This document shows, piece by piece, positions 1-11,478 of a DNA stretch of 64,000 nucleotides; the stretch's first letter is position 1; the number at the start of each line of letters is the position of its first letter. The notes below the pieces were generated by a model. The model did no database searches. It had not been told where the DNA came from and saw only the letters and a program-made list of their open reading frames with translations. Origin of the DNA: Metallyticus violacea (taxonomy: Eukaryota > Arthropoda > Insecta > Mantodea > Metallyticidae). The stretch is from assembly GCA_030762175.1 (NCBI GenBank), contig CM060834.1, positions 65,701,501 to 65,765,500 on the forward strand, read 5' to 3'. A program made the translations under genes and the position numbers.

Positions 1-139
1 TAGAATCACTTTTTTTCCATTCTTATTTGAGATAACTTGTTCTCTTTCATTATACTTGTTTGATAGCCTCAGACAAGCATATTATGCGCAAAGAATTTCG
101 AAAAGAAAAAAATTTTATTTCGAAGTTTGGAAACTTCGT
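1..139 (+). repeat. Representative satellite monomer (phase reference) and its internal anatomy
   Basis: Numbering from TAGAATCAC as 1: positions 1-60 are pyrimidine-rich (CTTTTTTTCC, then TTCTTATTTGAG, then TTCTCTTTCATTATAC). Positions 55-60 vary between ACTAGT and ACTTGT. Positions 61-78 carry GATAGCC followed by TCAG, TTAG or TGAG, which is a diagnostic variant site. GCATATTATGCGC lies at about 78-89. A purine-rich segment AAAGAATCTCGAAAAG follows, then A7 at 106-112 and T8 at 113-120. The perfect dyad occupies 121-138. Four CpG sites recur (GCGC, CTCGAA, TTCGAA, TTCGTT), with a fifth in CCGTTC monomers. TTCGAA is present in nearly every unit. This first monomer is a variant with AATTTCG and an interrupted T tract. 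Confidence 0.93.
121..138. other. 18-bp perfect dyad (inverted repeat) present in many monomers
   Basis: CGAAGTTTGGAAACTTCG has two 8-base complementary arms around a central GG. It recurs at this monomer position in the CTTCGTT class. In the CTTCCTT class the outermost pair is lost and 7-base arms remain. In the AATCTTCC and AATATTCC subclasses the symmetry is broken further. Short dyads are reported to be enriched in centromeric DNA of species or loci that lack CENP-B boxes and have been proposed to favour non-B DNA. Whether this one extrudes or binds a dimeric protein is unknown. Confidence 0.85.
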
Positions 140-694
140 TAGAATCACTTTTTTTCCGTTCTTATTTAAGATTACTGGTTCTCTTTCATTATACTAGTTT
201 GATAGCCTCAGACAAGCATATTATGCGCAAAGAATCTCGAAAAGAAAAAAATTTTTTTTCGAAGTTTGGAAACTTCGTTAGAATCACTTTTTTTCCGTTC
301 TTATTTGAGATAACTTGTTCTCTTTCATTATACTAGTTTGATAGCCTTAGACCAGCATATTATGCGCAAAGAATCTCGAAAAGAAAAAAATTTTTTTTCG
401 AAGTTTGGAAACTTCCTTAGAATCATTTTTTTTCCATTCTTATTTGAGATAACTTGTTCTCTTTCATTATACTTGTTTGATAGCCTTAGACAAGCATATT
501 ATGCGCAAAGAATCTCGAAAAGAAAAAATTTTTTTTTCGAAGTTTGGAATATTCCTTAGAATCACTTTTTTTCCATTCTTATTTGAGAAAACTTGTTCTC
601 TTTCATTATACTAGTTTGATAGCCTTAGACAAGCATATTATGCGCAAAGAATCTCGAAAAGAAAAAAATTTTTTTCGAAGTTTGGAAACTTCGT

Positions 695-3600
695 TAGAAT
701 CACTTTTTTTCCGTTCTTATTTGAGATAACTGGTTCTCTTTCATTATACTAGTTTGATAGCCTTAGACAAGCATATTATGCGCAAAGAATCTCGAAAAGA
801 AAAAAATTTTTTTTCGAAGTTTAGAAACTTCCTTAGAATCACTTTTTTTCCATTCTTATTTGAGATAACTTGTTCTCTTTCATTATACTTGTTTGATAGC
901 CTTAGACAAGCATATTATGCGCAAAGAATCTCAAAAAGAAAAAAATTTTTTTTCGAAGTTTGGAAACTTCCTTAGAATCACTTTTTTTCCATTCTTATTT
1001 GAGATAACTTGTTCTCTTTCATTATACTAGTTTGATAGCCTCAGACAAGCATATTATGCGCAAAGAATCTCGAAAAGAAAAAAATTTTTTTTCGAAGTTT
1101 GGAAACTTCCTTAGAATCACTTTTTTTCCATTCTTATTTGAGATAACTTGTTCTCTTTCATTATACTAGTTTGATAGCCTTAGACAAGCATATTATGCGC
1201 AAAGAATCTCGAAAAGAAAAAATTTTTTTTTCGAAGTTTGGAAATTTCGTTAAAATCACTTTTTTTCCGTTCTTATTTAAGATAACTTGTTCTCTTTCAT
1301 TATACTAGTTTGATAGCCTTAGACAAGCATATTATGCGCAAAGAATCTCGAAAAGAAAAAAATTTTTTTTCGAAGTTTGGAATCTTCCTTAGAATCACTT
1401 TTTTTCCATTCTTATTTGAGATAACTTGTTCTCTTTCATTATACTAGTTTGATAGCCTTAGAAAGCATATTATGCGCAAAGAATCTCGAAAAGAAAAAAA
1501 ATTTTTTTCGAAGTTTGGAAACTTCGTTAGAATCACTTTTTTTCCGTTCTTATTTGAAATAACTGGTTCTCTTTCATTATACTAGTTTGATAGCCTTAGA
1601 CAAGCATATTATGCGCAAAGAATCTCGAAAAGAAAAAAATTTTTTTTCGAAGTTTGGAAACTTCGTTAGAATCACTTTTTTTCCGTTCTTATTTAAGATA
1701 ACTTGTTCTCTTTCATTATACTAGTTTGATAGCCTTAGACAAGCATATTATGCGCAAAGAATCTCCAAAAGAAAAAAAATTTTTTTCGAAGTTTGGAAAC
1801 TTCGTTAGAATCACTTTTTTTCCGTTCTTATTTGAGATAACTGGTTCTCTTTCATTATACTAGTTTGATAGCCTCAGACAAGCATATTATGCGCAAAGAA
1901 TCTCGAAAAGAAAAAAATTTTTTTTCGAAGTTTGGAAACTTCCTTAGAATCACTTTTTTTCCATTCTTATTTGAGATAACTTGTTCTCTTTCATTATACT
2001 TGTTTGATAGCCTTAGACAAGCATATTATGCACAAAGAATCTCGAAAAGAAAAAAATTTTTTTTCGAAGTTTGGAAACTTCGTTGGAATCACATTTTTCC
2101 GTTCTTATTTAAGATTACTGGTTCTCTTTCATTATACTAGTTTGATAGCCTCAGACAAGCATATTATGCGCAAAGAATCTCGAAAAGAAAAAAATTTTTT
2201 TTCGAAGTTTGGAAACTTCGTTAGAATCACTTTTTTTCCGTTCTTATTTGAGATAACTTGTTCTCTTTCATTATACTAGTTTGATAGCCTTAGACCAGCA
2301 TATTATGCGCAAAGAATCTCGAAAAGAAAAAAATTTTTTTTCGAAGTTTGGAAACTTCCTTAGAATCACTTTTTTTCCATTCTTATTTGAGATAACTTGT
2401 TCTCTTTCAATATACTTGTTTGATAGCTTTAGACAAGCATATTATGCGCAAAGAATCTCGAAAAGAAAAAATTTTTTTTTCGAAGTTTGGAAACTTCCTT
2501 AGAATCACTTTTTTTCCATTCTTATTTGAGATAACTTGTTCTCTTTCATTATACTAGTTTGATAGCCTCAGACAAGCATATTATGCACAAAGAATCTCCA
2601 AAAGAAAAAAATTTTTTTTCGAAGTTTGGAATCTTCCTTAGAATCACTTTTTTTCCATTCTTATTTGAGATAACTTGTTCTCTTTCATTATACTAGTTTG
2701 ATAGCCTTAGACAAGCATATTATGCGCAAAGAATCTCGAAAAGAAAAAAATTTTTTTCGAAGTTTGGAAACTTCGTTAGAATCACTTTTTTTCCGTTCTT
2801 ATTTGAGATAACTGGTTCTCTTTCATTATACTAGATTGATAGCCTCAGGCAAGCATATTATGCGCAAAGAATCTCGAAAAGAAAAAAATTTTTTTTCGAA
2901 GTTTGGAAACTTCCTTAGAATCACTTTTTTTCCATTCTTATTTGAGATAACTTGTTCTCTTTCATTATACTTGTTTGATAGCCTTAGACAAGCATATTAT
3001 GCGCAAAGAATCTCGAAAAGAAAAAAATTTTTTTTCGAAGTTTGGAAACTTCGTTAGAATCACTTTTTTTCCGTTCTTATTTAAGATTACTGGTTCTCTT
3101 TCATTATACTAGTTTGATAGCCTCAGACAAGCATATTATGCGCAAAGAATCTCGAAAAAAAAAAAATTTTTTTTCGAAGTTTGGAAACTACGTTAGAATC
3201 ACTTTTTTTCCGTTCTTATTTGAGATAACTTGTTCTCTTTCATTATACTAGTTTGATAGCCTTAGACAAGCATATTATGCGCAAAGAATCTCAAAAAGAA
3301 AAAAATTTTTTTTCGAAGTTTGGAAACTTCCTTAGAATCACTTTTTTTCCATTCTTATTTGAGATAACTTGTTCTCTTTCATTATACTAGTTTGATAGCC
3401 TCAGACAAGCATATTATGCGCAAAGAATCTCGAAAAGAAAAAAATTTTTTTTCGAAGTTTGGAAACTTCCTTAGAATCACTTTTTTTCCATTCTTATTTG
3501 AGATAACTTGTTCTCTTTCATTATACTAGTTTGATAGCCTTAGACAAGCATATTATGCGCAAAGAATCTCGAAAAGAAAAAAATTTTTTTTCGAAGTTTG

Positions 3601-6600
3601 GAAACTTCGTTAAAATCACTTTTTTTCCGTTCTTATTTGAGATAACTTGTTCTCTTTCATTATACTAGTTTGATAGCGTTAGACAAGCATATTATGCGCA
3701 AAGAATCTCGAAAAGAAAAAAATTTTTTTTCGAAGTTTGGAAACTTCGTTAGAATCACTTTTTTTCCGTTCTTATTTGAGATAACTGGTTCTCTTTCATT
3801 ATACTTGTTTGATAGCCTGAGACAGGCATATTATGCGCAAAGAATCTCGAAAAGAAAAAAATTTTTTTTCGAAGTTTGGAAACTACCTTAGAATCACTTT
3901 TTTTCCGTTCTTATTTGAGATAACTTGTTCTCTTTCATTATACTAGTTTGATAGCCTTAGACAAGCATATTATGCGCAAAGAATCTCGAAAAGAAAAAAA
4001 TTTTTTTTCGAAGTTTGGAAACTTCGTTAGAATCACTTTTTTTCCATTCTTATTTGAGATAACTTGTTCTCTTTCATTATACTTGTTTGATAGCCTGAGA
4101 CAAGCATATTATGCGCAAAGAATCTCGAAAAGAAAAAAGTTTTTTTTCGAAGTTTGGAAACTACCTTAGAATCACTTTTTTTCCATTCTTATTTGAGATA
4201 ACTTGTTCTCTTTCATTATACTAGTTTGATAGCCTCAGACAAGCATATTATGCGCAAAGAATCTCGAAAAGAAAAAAATTTTTTTTCGAAGTTTGGAAAC
4301 TTCCTTAGAATCACTTTTTTTCCTTTCTTATTTAAGTTAACTTGTTCTCTTTCATTATACTAGTTTGATATCCTTAGACAAGCATATTATGCGCAAAGAA
4401 TCTCGAAAAGAAAAAATTTTTTTTCGAAGTTTGGAAACTTCGTTAGAATCACTTTTTTTCCGTTCTTATTTGAGATAACTGGTTCTCTTTCATTATACTA
4501 GTTTGATAGCCTCAGGCAAGCATATTATGCGCAAAGAATCTCGAAAAAAAAAAAATTTTTTTTCGAAGTTTGGAAACTACGTTAGAATCACTTTTTTTCC
4601 GTTCTTATTTGAGATAACTGGTTCTCTTTCATTATACTAGTTTGATAGCCTTAGACAAGCATATTATGCGCAAAGAATCTCGAAAAGAAAAAAATTTTTT
4701 TTCGAAGTTTAGAAACTTCCTTAGAATCACTTTTTTTCCATTCTTATTTGAGATAACTTGTTCTCTTTCATTATACTTGTTTGATAGCCTTAGACAAGCA
4801 TATTATGCGCAAAGAATCTCAAAAAGAAAAAAATTTTTTTTCGAAGTTTGGAAACTTCCTTAGAATCACTTTTTTTCCATTCTTATTTGAGATAACTTGT
4901 TCTCTTTCATTATACTAGTTTGATAGCCTCAGACAAGCATATTATGCGCAAAGAATCTCGAAAAGAAAAAAATTTTTTTTCGAAGTTTGGAAACTTCCTT
5001 AGAATCACTTTTTTTCCATTCTTATTTGAGATAACTTGTTCTCTTTCATTATACTAGTTTGATAGCCTTAGACAAGCATATTATGCGCAAAGAATCTCGA
5101 AAAGAAAAAATTTTTTTTTCGAAGTTTGGAAATTTCGTTAAAATCACTTTTTTTCCGTTCTTATTTAAGATAACTTGTTCTCTTTCATTATACTAGTTTG
5201 ATAGACTTAGACAAGCATATTATGCGCAAAGAATCTCGAAAAGAAAAAAATTTTTTTTCGAAGTTTGGAATCTTCCTTAGAATCACTTTTTTTCCATTCT
5301 TATTTGAGATAACTTGTTCTCTTTCATTATACTAGTTTGATAGCCTTAGAAAGCATATTATGCGCAAAGAATCTCGAAAAGAAAAAAAATTTTTTTCGAA
5401 GTTTGGAAACTTCGTTAGAATCACTTTTTTTCCGTTCTTATTTGAAATAACTGGTTCTCTTTCATTATACTAGTTTGATAGCCTTAGACAAGCATATTAT
5501 GCGCAAACAATCTCGAAAAGAAAAAAATTTTTTTTCGAAGTTTGGAAACTTCGTTAGAATCACTTTTTTTCCGTTCTTATTTAAGATAACTTGTTCTCTT
5601 TCATTATACTAGTTTGATAGCCTTAGACAAGCATATTATGCGCAAAGAATCTCGAAAAGAAAAAAAATTTTTTTCGAAGTTTGGAAACTTCGTTAGAATC
5701 ACTTTTTTTCCGTTCTTATTTGAGATAACTGGTTCTCTTTCATTATACTAGTTTGATAGCCTCAGACAAGCATATTATGCGCAAAGAATCTCGAAAAGAA
5801 AAAAATTTTTTTTCGAAGTTTGGAAACTTCCTTAGAATCACTTTTTTTCCATTCTTATTTGAGATAACTTGTTCTCTTTCATTATACTTGTTTGATAGCC
5901 TTAGACAAGCATATTATGCACAAAGAATCTCGAAAAGAAAAAAATTTTTTTTCGAAGTTTGGAAACTTCGTTGGAATCACATTTTTCCGTTCTTATTTAA
6001 GATTACTGGTTCTCTTTCATTATACTAGTTTGATAGCCTCAGACAAGCATATTATGCGCAAAGAATGTCGAAAAGAAAAAAATTTTTTTTCGAAGTTTGG
6101 AAACTTCGTTAGAATCACTTTTTTTCCGTTCTTATTTAAGATTACTGGTTCTCTTTCATTATACTAGTTTGATAGCCTCAGACAAGCATATTATGCGCAA
6201 AGAATCTCGAAAAGAAAAAAATTTTTTTTCGAAGTTTGGAAACTTCGTTAGAATCACTTTTTTTCCGTTCTTATTTGAGATAACTTGTTCTCTTTCATTA
6301 TACTAGTTTGATAGCCTTAGACCAGCATATTATGCGCAAAGAATCTCGAAAAGAAAAAAATTTTTTTTCGAAGTTTGGAAACTTCCTTAGAATCACTTTT
6401 TTTCCATTCTTATTTGAGATAACTTGTTCTCTTTCAATATACTTGTTTGATAGCCTTAGACAAGCATATTATGCGCAAAGAATCTCGAAAAGAAAAAATT
6501 TTTTTTTCGAAGTTTGGAAACTTCCTTAGAATCACTTTTTTTCCATTCTTATTTGAGATAACTTGTTCTCTTTCATTATACTAGTTTGATAGCCTCAGAC

Positions 6601-8400
6601 AAGCATATTATGCACAAAGAATCTCCAAAAGAAAAAAATTTTTTTTCGAAGTTTGGAATCTTCCTTAGAATCACTTTTTTTCCATTCTTATTTGAGATAA
6701 CTTGTTCTCTTTCATTATACTAGTTTGATAGCCTTAGACAAGCATATTATGCGCAAAGAATCTCGAAAAGAAAAAAATTTTTTTCGAAGTTTGGAAACTT
6801 CGTTAGAATCACTTTTTTTCCGTTCTTATTTGAGATAACTGGTTCTCTTTCATTATACTAGTTTGATAGCCTCAGGCAAGCATATTATGCGCAAAGAATC
6901 TCGAAAAGAAAAAAATTTTTTTTCGAAGTTTGGAAACTTCCTTAGAATCACTTTTTTTCCATTCTTATTTGAGATAACTTGTTCTCTTTCATTATACTTG
7001 TTTGATAGCCTTAGACAAGCATATTATGCGCAAAGAATCTCGAAAAGAAAAAAATTTTTTTTCGAAGTTTGGAAACTTCGTTAGAATCACTTTTTTTCCG
7101 TTCTTATTTAAGATTACTGGTTCTCTTTCATTATACTAGTTTGATAGCCTCAGACAAGCATATTATGCGCAAAGAATCTCGAAAAAAAAAAATTTTTTTT
7201 CGAAGTTTGGAAACTACGTTAGAATCACTTTTTTTCCGTTCTTATTTGAGATAACTTGTTCTCTTTCATTATACTAGTTTGATAGCCTTAGACAAGCATA
7301 TTATGCGCAAAGAATCTCAAAAAGAAAAAAATTTTTTTTCGAAGTTTGGAAACTTCCTTAGAATCACTTTTTTTCCATTCTTATTTGAGATAACTTGTTC
7401 TCTTTCATTATACTAGTTTGATAGCCTCAGACAAGCATATTATGCGCAAAGAATCTCGAAAAGAAAAAAATTTTTTTTCGAAGTTTGGAAACTTCCTTAG
7501 AATCACTTTTTTTCCATTCTTATTTGAGATAACTTGTTCTCTTTCATTATACTAGTTTGATAGCCTTAGACAAGCATATTATGCGCAAAGAATCTCGAAA
7601 AGAAAAAAATTTTTTTTCGAAGTTTGGAAACTTCGTTAGAATCACTTTTTTTCCGTTCTTATTTGAGATAACTGGTTCTCTTTCATTATACTTGTTTGAT
7701 AGCCTGAGACAGGCATATTATGCGCAAAGAATCTCGAAAAGAAAAAAATTTTTTTTCGAAGTTTGGAAACTACCTTAGAATCACTTTTTTTCCGTTCTTA
7801 TTTGAGATAACTTGTTCTCTTTCATTATACTAGTTTGATAGCCTTAGACAAGCATATTATGCGCAAAGAATCTCGAAAAGAAAAAAATTTTTTTTCGAAG
7901 TTTGGAAACTTCGTTAGAATCACTTTTTTTCCATTCTTATTTGAGATAACTTGTTCTCTTTCATTATACTTGTTTGATAGCCTGAGACAAGCATATTATG
8001 CGCAAAGAATCTCGAAAAGAAAAAAGTTTTTTTTCGAAGTTTGGAAACTACCTTAGAATCACTTTTTTTCCATTCTTATTTGAGATAACTTGTTCTCTTT
8101 CATTATACTAGTTTGATAGCCTCAGACAAGCATATTATGCGCAAAGAATCTCGAAAAGAAAAAAATTTTTTTTCGAAGTTTGGAAACTTCCTTAGAATCA
8201 CTTTTTTTCCTTTCTTATTTAAGTTAACTTGTTCTCTTTCATTATACTAGTTTGATATCCTTAGACAAGCATATTATGCGCAAAGAATCTCGAAAAGAAA
8301 AAAATTATTTTTCGAAGTTTGGAAACTTCGTTAGAATCACTTTTTTTCCGTTCTTATTTGAGATAACTGGTTCTCTTTCATTATACTAGTTTGATAGCCT
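695..8400 (+). repeat. Tandem pair of a ~3.89-kb (28-monomer) higher-order unit
   Basis: Variant patterns starting near 695 recur from about 4583 at an offset of 3888 bp (28 monomers). The offset becomes 4027 after about 6.1 kb, where the second copy carries one additional monomer with AATGTCG. It returns to 3887 after about 7.4 kb, where one monomer is missing. Homology ends near 8.40 kb, where CCTCAGGC in the first copy meets CCTCAGAC in the second. Shared rare markers include TTAGACCAG (2290-2310 and 6318-6336), the CTTCGTTGGAATC monomer (2078 and 5966) and CCTGAGACAGGC (about 3810 and 7700). Boundaries were read by eye and are uncertain by tens of bases. Confidence 0.85.
2078..2094 (+). 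other. CENP-B-box-like motif, best-matching variant (CTTCGTTGGAATCACAT)
   Basis: Compared with the mammalian CENP-B box consensus YTTCGTTGGAARCGGGA, the first 11 bases and position 13 match (12 of 17). Of the core bases for binding (TTCG, A10, CGGG), TTCG, A10 and C13 are kept but the GGG is not. The same variant occurs at 5966, 30560, 34031, 48069 and 50987, each time in a monomer one base shorter than usual (CACATTTTTCC instead of CACTTTTTTTCC). The ordinary CTTCGTT-class junction, CTTCGTTAGAATCAC, matches 11 of 17. The similarity may be convergent or a chance effect of the AT-rich junction. Binding by a CENP-B or pogo-derived protein is not shown. Confidence 0.4.
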
Positions 8401-9678
8401 CAGACAAGCATATTATGCGCAAAGAATCTCGAAAAGAAAAAAATTTTTTTTCGAAGTTTGGAAACTTCGTTAGAATCACTTTTTTTCCGTTCTTATTTAA
8501 GATTACTGGTTCTCTTTCATTATACTAGTTTGATAGCCTCAGACAAGCATATTATGTGCAAAGAATCTCGAAAAGAAAAAATTTTTTTTTCGAAGTTTGG
8601 AAACTTCGTTAGAATCACTTTTTTTCCGTTCTTATTTGAGATAACTTGTTCTCTTTCATTATACTTGTTTGATAGCCTTAGACAAGCATATTATGCGCAA
8701 AGAATCTCGAAAAGAAAAAAATTTTTTTTCGAAGTTTGGAATCTTCCTTAGAATCACTTTTTTTCCATTCTTATTTGAGATAACTTGTTCTGTTTCATTA
8801 TACTAGTTTGATAGCCTTAGACAAGCATATTATGCGCAAAGAATCTCGAAAAGAAAAAAATTTTTTTTCGAAGTTTGGAAACTTCGTTAGAATCACTTTT
8901 TTTCCGTTATTATTTAAGATAACTTGTTCTCTTTCATTATACTAGTTTGATAGCCTTAGACAAGCATATTATGCGCAAAGATTCTCGAAAAGAAAAAAAT
9001 TTTTTTTTGAAGTTTGGAAACTTCGTTAGAATCACTTTTTTTCCGTTCTTATTTGAAATAACTGGTTGTCTTTCATTATACTAGTTTGATAGCCTTAGAC
9101 AAGCATATTATGCGCAAAGAATCTCGAAAAGAAAAAAATTTTTTTTCGAAGTTTGGAAACTTCGTTAGAATCACTTTTTTTCCATTCTTATTTGAGATAA
9201 CTTGTTCTCTTTCATTATACTTGTTTGATAGCCTGAGACAAGCCTATTATGCGCAAAGAATCTCGAAAAGAAAAAAATTTTTTTTCGAAGTTTGGAAACT
9301 ACCTTAGAATCACTTTTTTTCCATTCTAATTTGAGATAACTTGTTCTCTTTCATTATACTAGTTTGATAGCCTCAGACAAGCATATTATGCGCAAAGAAT
9401 CTCGAAAAGAAAAAAATTTTTTTTCGAAGTTTGGAAACTTCGTTAGAATCACTTTTTTTCCGTTCTTATTTAAGTTAACTTGTTCTCTTTCATTATACTA
9501 GTTTGATAGCCTTAGACAAGCATATTATGCGCAAAGAATCTCGAAAAGAAAAAAAATTTTTTTCGAAGTTTGGAAACTTCGTTAGAATCACTTTTTTTCC
9601 GTTCTTATTTGAGATAACTGGTTCTCTTTCATTATACTAGTTTGATAGCCTCAGACAAGCATATAATGCGCAAAGAAT

Positions 9679-9687
9679 CTGGAAAGG
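9679..9687 (+). repeat. CTGGAAAGG marker monomer (11 sites)
   Basis: The change of CTCGAAAAG to CTGGAAAGG, together with CATATAATGCG just upstream, marks one monomer lineage. It is found at 9679, 11904, 22467, 27051, 28440, 37883, 40247, 47337, 50255, 54838 and 61094. In every case the next monomer begins with the CTTCCTTAG class, and the following unit carries AATTTCG and TTTTATTT. The three linked changes make it a reliable landmark for the higher-order structure. Confidence 0.85.
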
Positions 9688-9953
9688 AAAAAAATTTTTT
9701 TTCGAAGTTTGGAAACTTCCTTAGAATCACTTTTTTTCCATTCTTATTTGAGATAACTTGTTCTCTTTCATTATACTTGTTTGATAGCCTCAGACAAGCA
9801 TATTATGCGCAAAGAATTTCGAAAAGAAAAAAATTTTATTTCGAAGTTTGGAAACTTCGTTAGAATCACTTTTTTTCCGTTCTTATTTAAGATTACTGGT
9901 TCTCTTTCATTATACTAGTTTGATAGCCTCAGACAAGCATATTATGCGCAAAG

Positions 9954-10150
9954 AATGTCGAAAAGAAAAAAATTTTATTTCGAAGGTTTGAATATTCGTT
10001 AGAATCACTTTTTTTCCGTTCTTATTTGAGATAACTGGTTCTCATTCATTATACTACTATGATAGCCTCAGAAAAGCATATTATGCGCAAAGAATCTCGA
10101 AAAGAAAAATATTTTTTTTCGAAGATTGGAAACCTCGTTAGAATTACTTT
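9954..10150 (+). repeat. Most divergent monomer pair in the array (five copies)
   Basis: Two consecutive monomers carry an unusual cluster of changes: AATGTCG, TTTTATTT, CGAAGGTTTGAATATTCG in place of the perfect dyad, ACTACT in place of ACTAGT, CAGAAAAGC, AAAATATTTTTT, GAAGATTGGAAACCTCG and GAATTAC. The pair recurs near 12179, 38158, 40522 and 55113, always inside the 16/17-mer unit. It is a useful anchor for aligning the duplicated blocks. Confidence 0.8.
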
Positions 10151-11465
10151 TTTTCCGTTCTTATTTGAGATAACTGGTTCTCTTTCATTATACTAGTTTG
10201 ATAGCCTCAGACAAGCATATTATGCGCAAAGAATCTCGAAAAGAAAAAAATTTTTTTTCGAAGTTTGGAAACTTCCTTAGAATCACTTTTTTTCCATTCT
10301 TATTTGAGATAACTTGTTCTCTTTCATTATACTAGTTTAATAGCCTTAGACAAGCATATTATGCGCAAAGAATCTCGAAAAGAAAAAAATTTTTTTTCGA
10401 AGTTTGGAAACTTCGTTAGAATCACTTTTTTTCCGTTCTTATTTGAGATAACTGGTTCTCTTTCATTATACTAGTTTGATAGCCTCAGACAAGCATATTA
10501 TGCCCAAAGAATCTCGAAAAGAAAAAAATTTTTTTTCGAAGTTTGGAAACTTCCTTAGAATCACTTTTTTTCCATTCTTATTTGAGAAAACTTGTTCTCT
10601 TTCATTATACTTGTTTGATAGCCTTAGACAAGCATATTATGCGCAAAGAATCTCGAAAAGAAAAAAATTTTTTTTCGAAGTTTGGAAACTTCGTTAGATT
10701 CACTTTTTTTCCGTTCTTATTTAAGATTACTGGTTCTCGTTCATTATACTAGTTTGATAGCCTCAGACAAGCATATTATGCGCAAAGAATCTCGAAAAGA
10801 AAAAAATTTTTTTTCGAAGTTTGGAAACTTCGTTAGAATCACTTTTTTTCCGTTCTTATTTGAGATAACTTGTTCTCTTTCATTATACTTGTTTGATAGC
10901 CTTAGACAAGCATATTATGCGCAAAGAATCTCGAAAAGAAAAAAATTTTTTTTCGAAGTTTGGAAACTTCCTTAGAATCACTTTTTTTCCATTCTTATTT
11001 GAGATAACTTGTTCTCTTTCATTATACTAGTTTGATAGCCTCAGACAAGCATATTATGCGCAAAGAATCTCGAAAAGAAAAAAAATTTTTTTCGAAGTTT
11101 GGAATCTTCCTTAGAATCACTTTTTTTCCATTCTTATTTGAGATAACTTGTTCTGTTTCATTATACTAGTTTGATAGCCTTAGACAAGCATATTATGCGC
11201 AAAGAATCTCGAAAAGAAAAAAAATTTTTTTCGAAGTTTGGAAACTTCGTTAGAATCACTTTTTTTCCGTTCTTATTTGAAATAACTGGTTCTCTTTCAT
11301 TATACTAGTTTGATAGCCTTAGACAAGCATATTATGCGCAAAGAATCTCGAAAAGAAAAAAATTTTTTTTCGAAGTTTGGAAACTACGTTAGAATCACTT
11401 TTTTTCCGTTCTTATTTGAGATAACTGGTTCTCTTTCATTATACTAGTTTGATAGCCTCAGAAAA

Positions 11466-11478
11466 GCATAGATGTGCG
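11466..11478 (+). repeat. GCATAGATGTGCG indel variant of the GCATATTATGCG segment (14 sites)
   Basis: This variant is one base longer than the usual GCATATTATGCGC form and is linked to CAGAAAAGC upstream. It begins at 11466, 13691, 16471, 18418, 20224, 24808, 39670, 42034, 44814, 46761, 49679, 56624, 58571 and 60518. Spacings between neighbouring sites equal the higher-order unit lengths (2225, 4584, 2364, 2918) or near-integer monomer multiples. A single origin followed by block duplication explains them better than recurrent mutation. Confidence 0.85.

Noticed and set aside
78..90. GCATATTATGCGC as a transcription-factor or replication-origin palindrome
   Set aside because: GCATATTATGC is only an imperfect palindrome (GCATA and TATGC arms around T) and has no supporting context. 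In a high-copy repeat, presence in every unit is expected without function.
106..120. T8 tract as an RNA polymerase III or intrinsic terminator
   Set aside because: A T run after the A tract recurs in every monomer, with no A/B box, tRNA-like sequence or stable GC hairpin before it. It is better read as a structural A/T tract.
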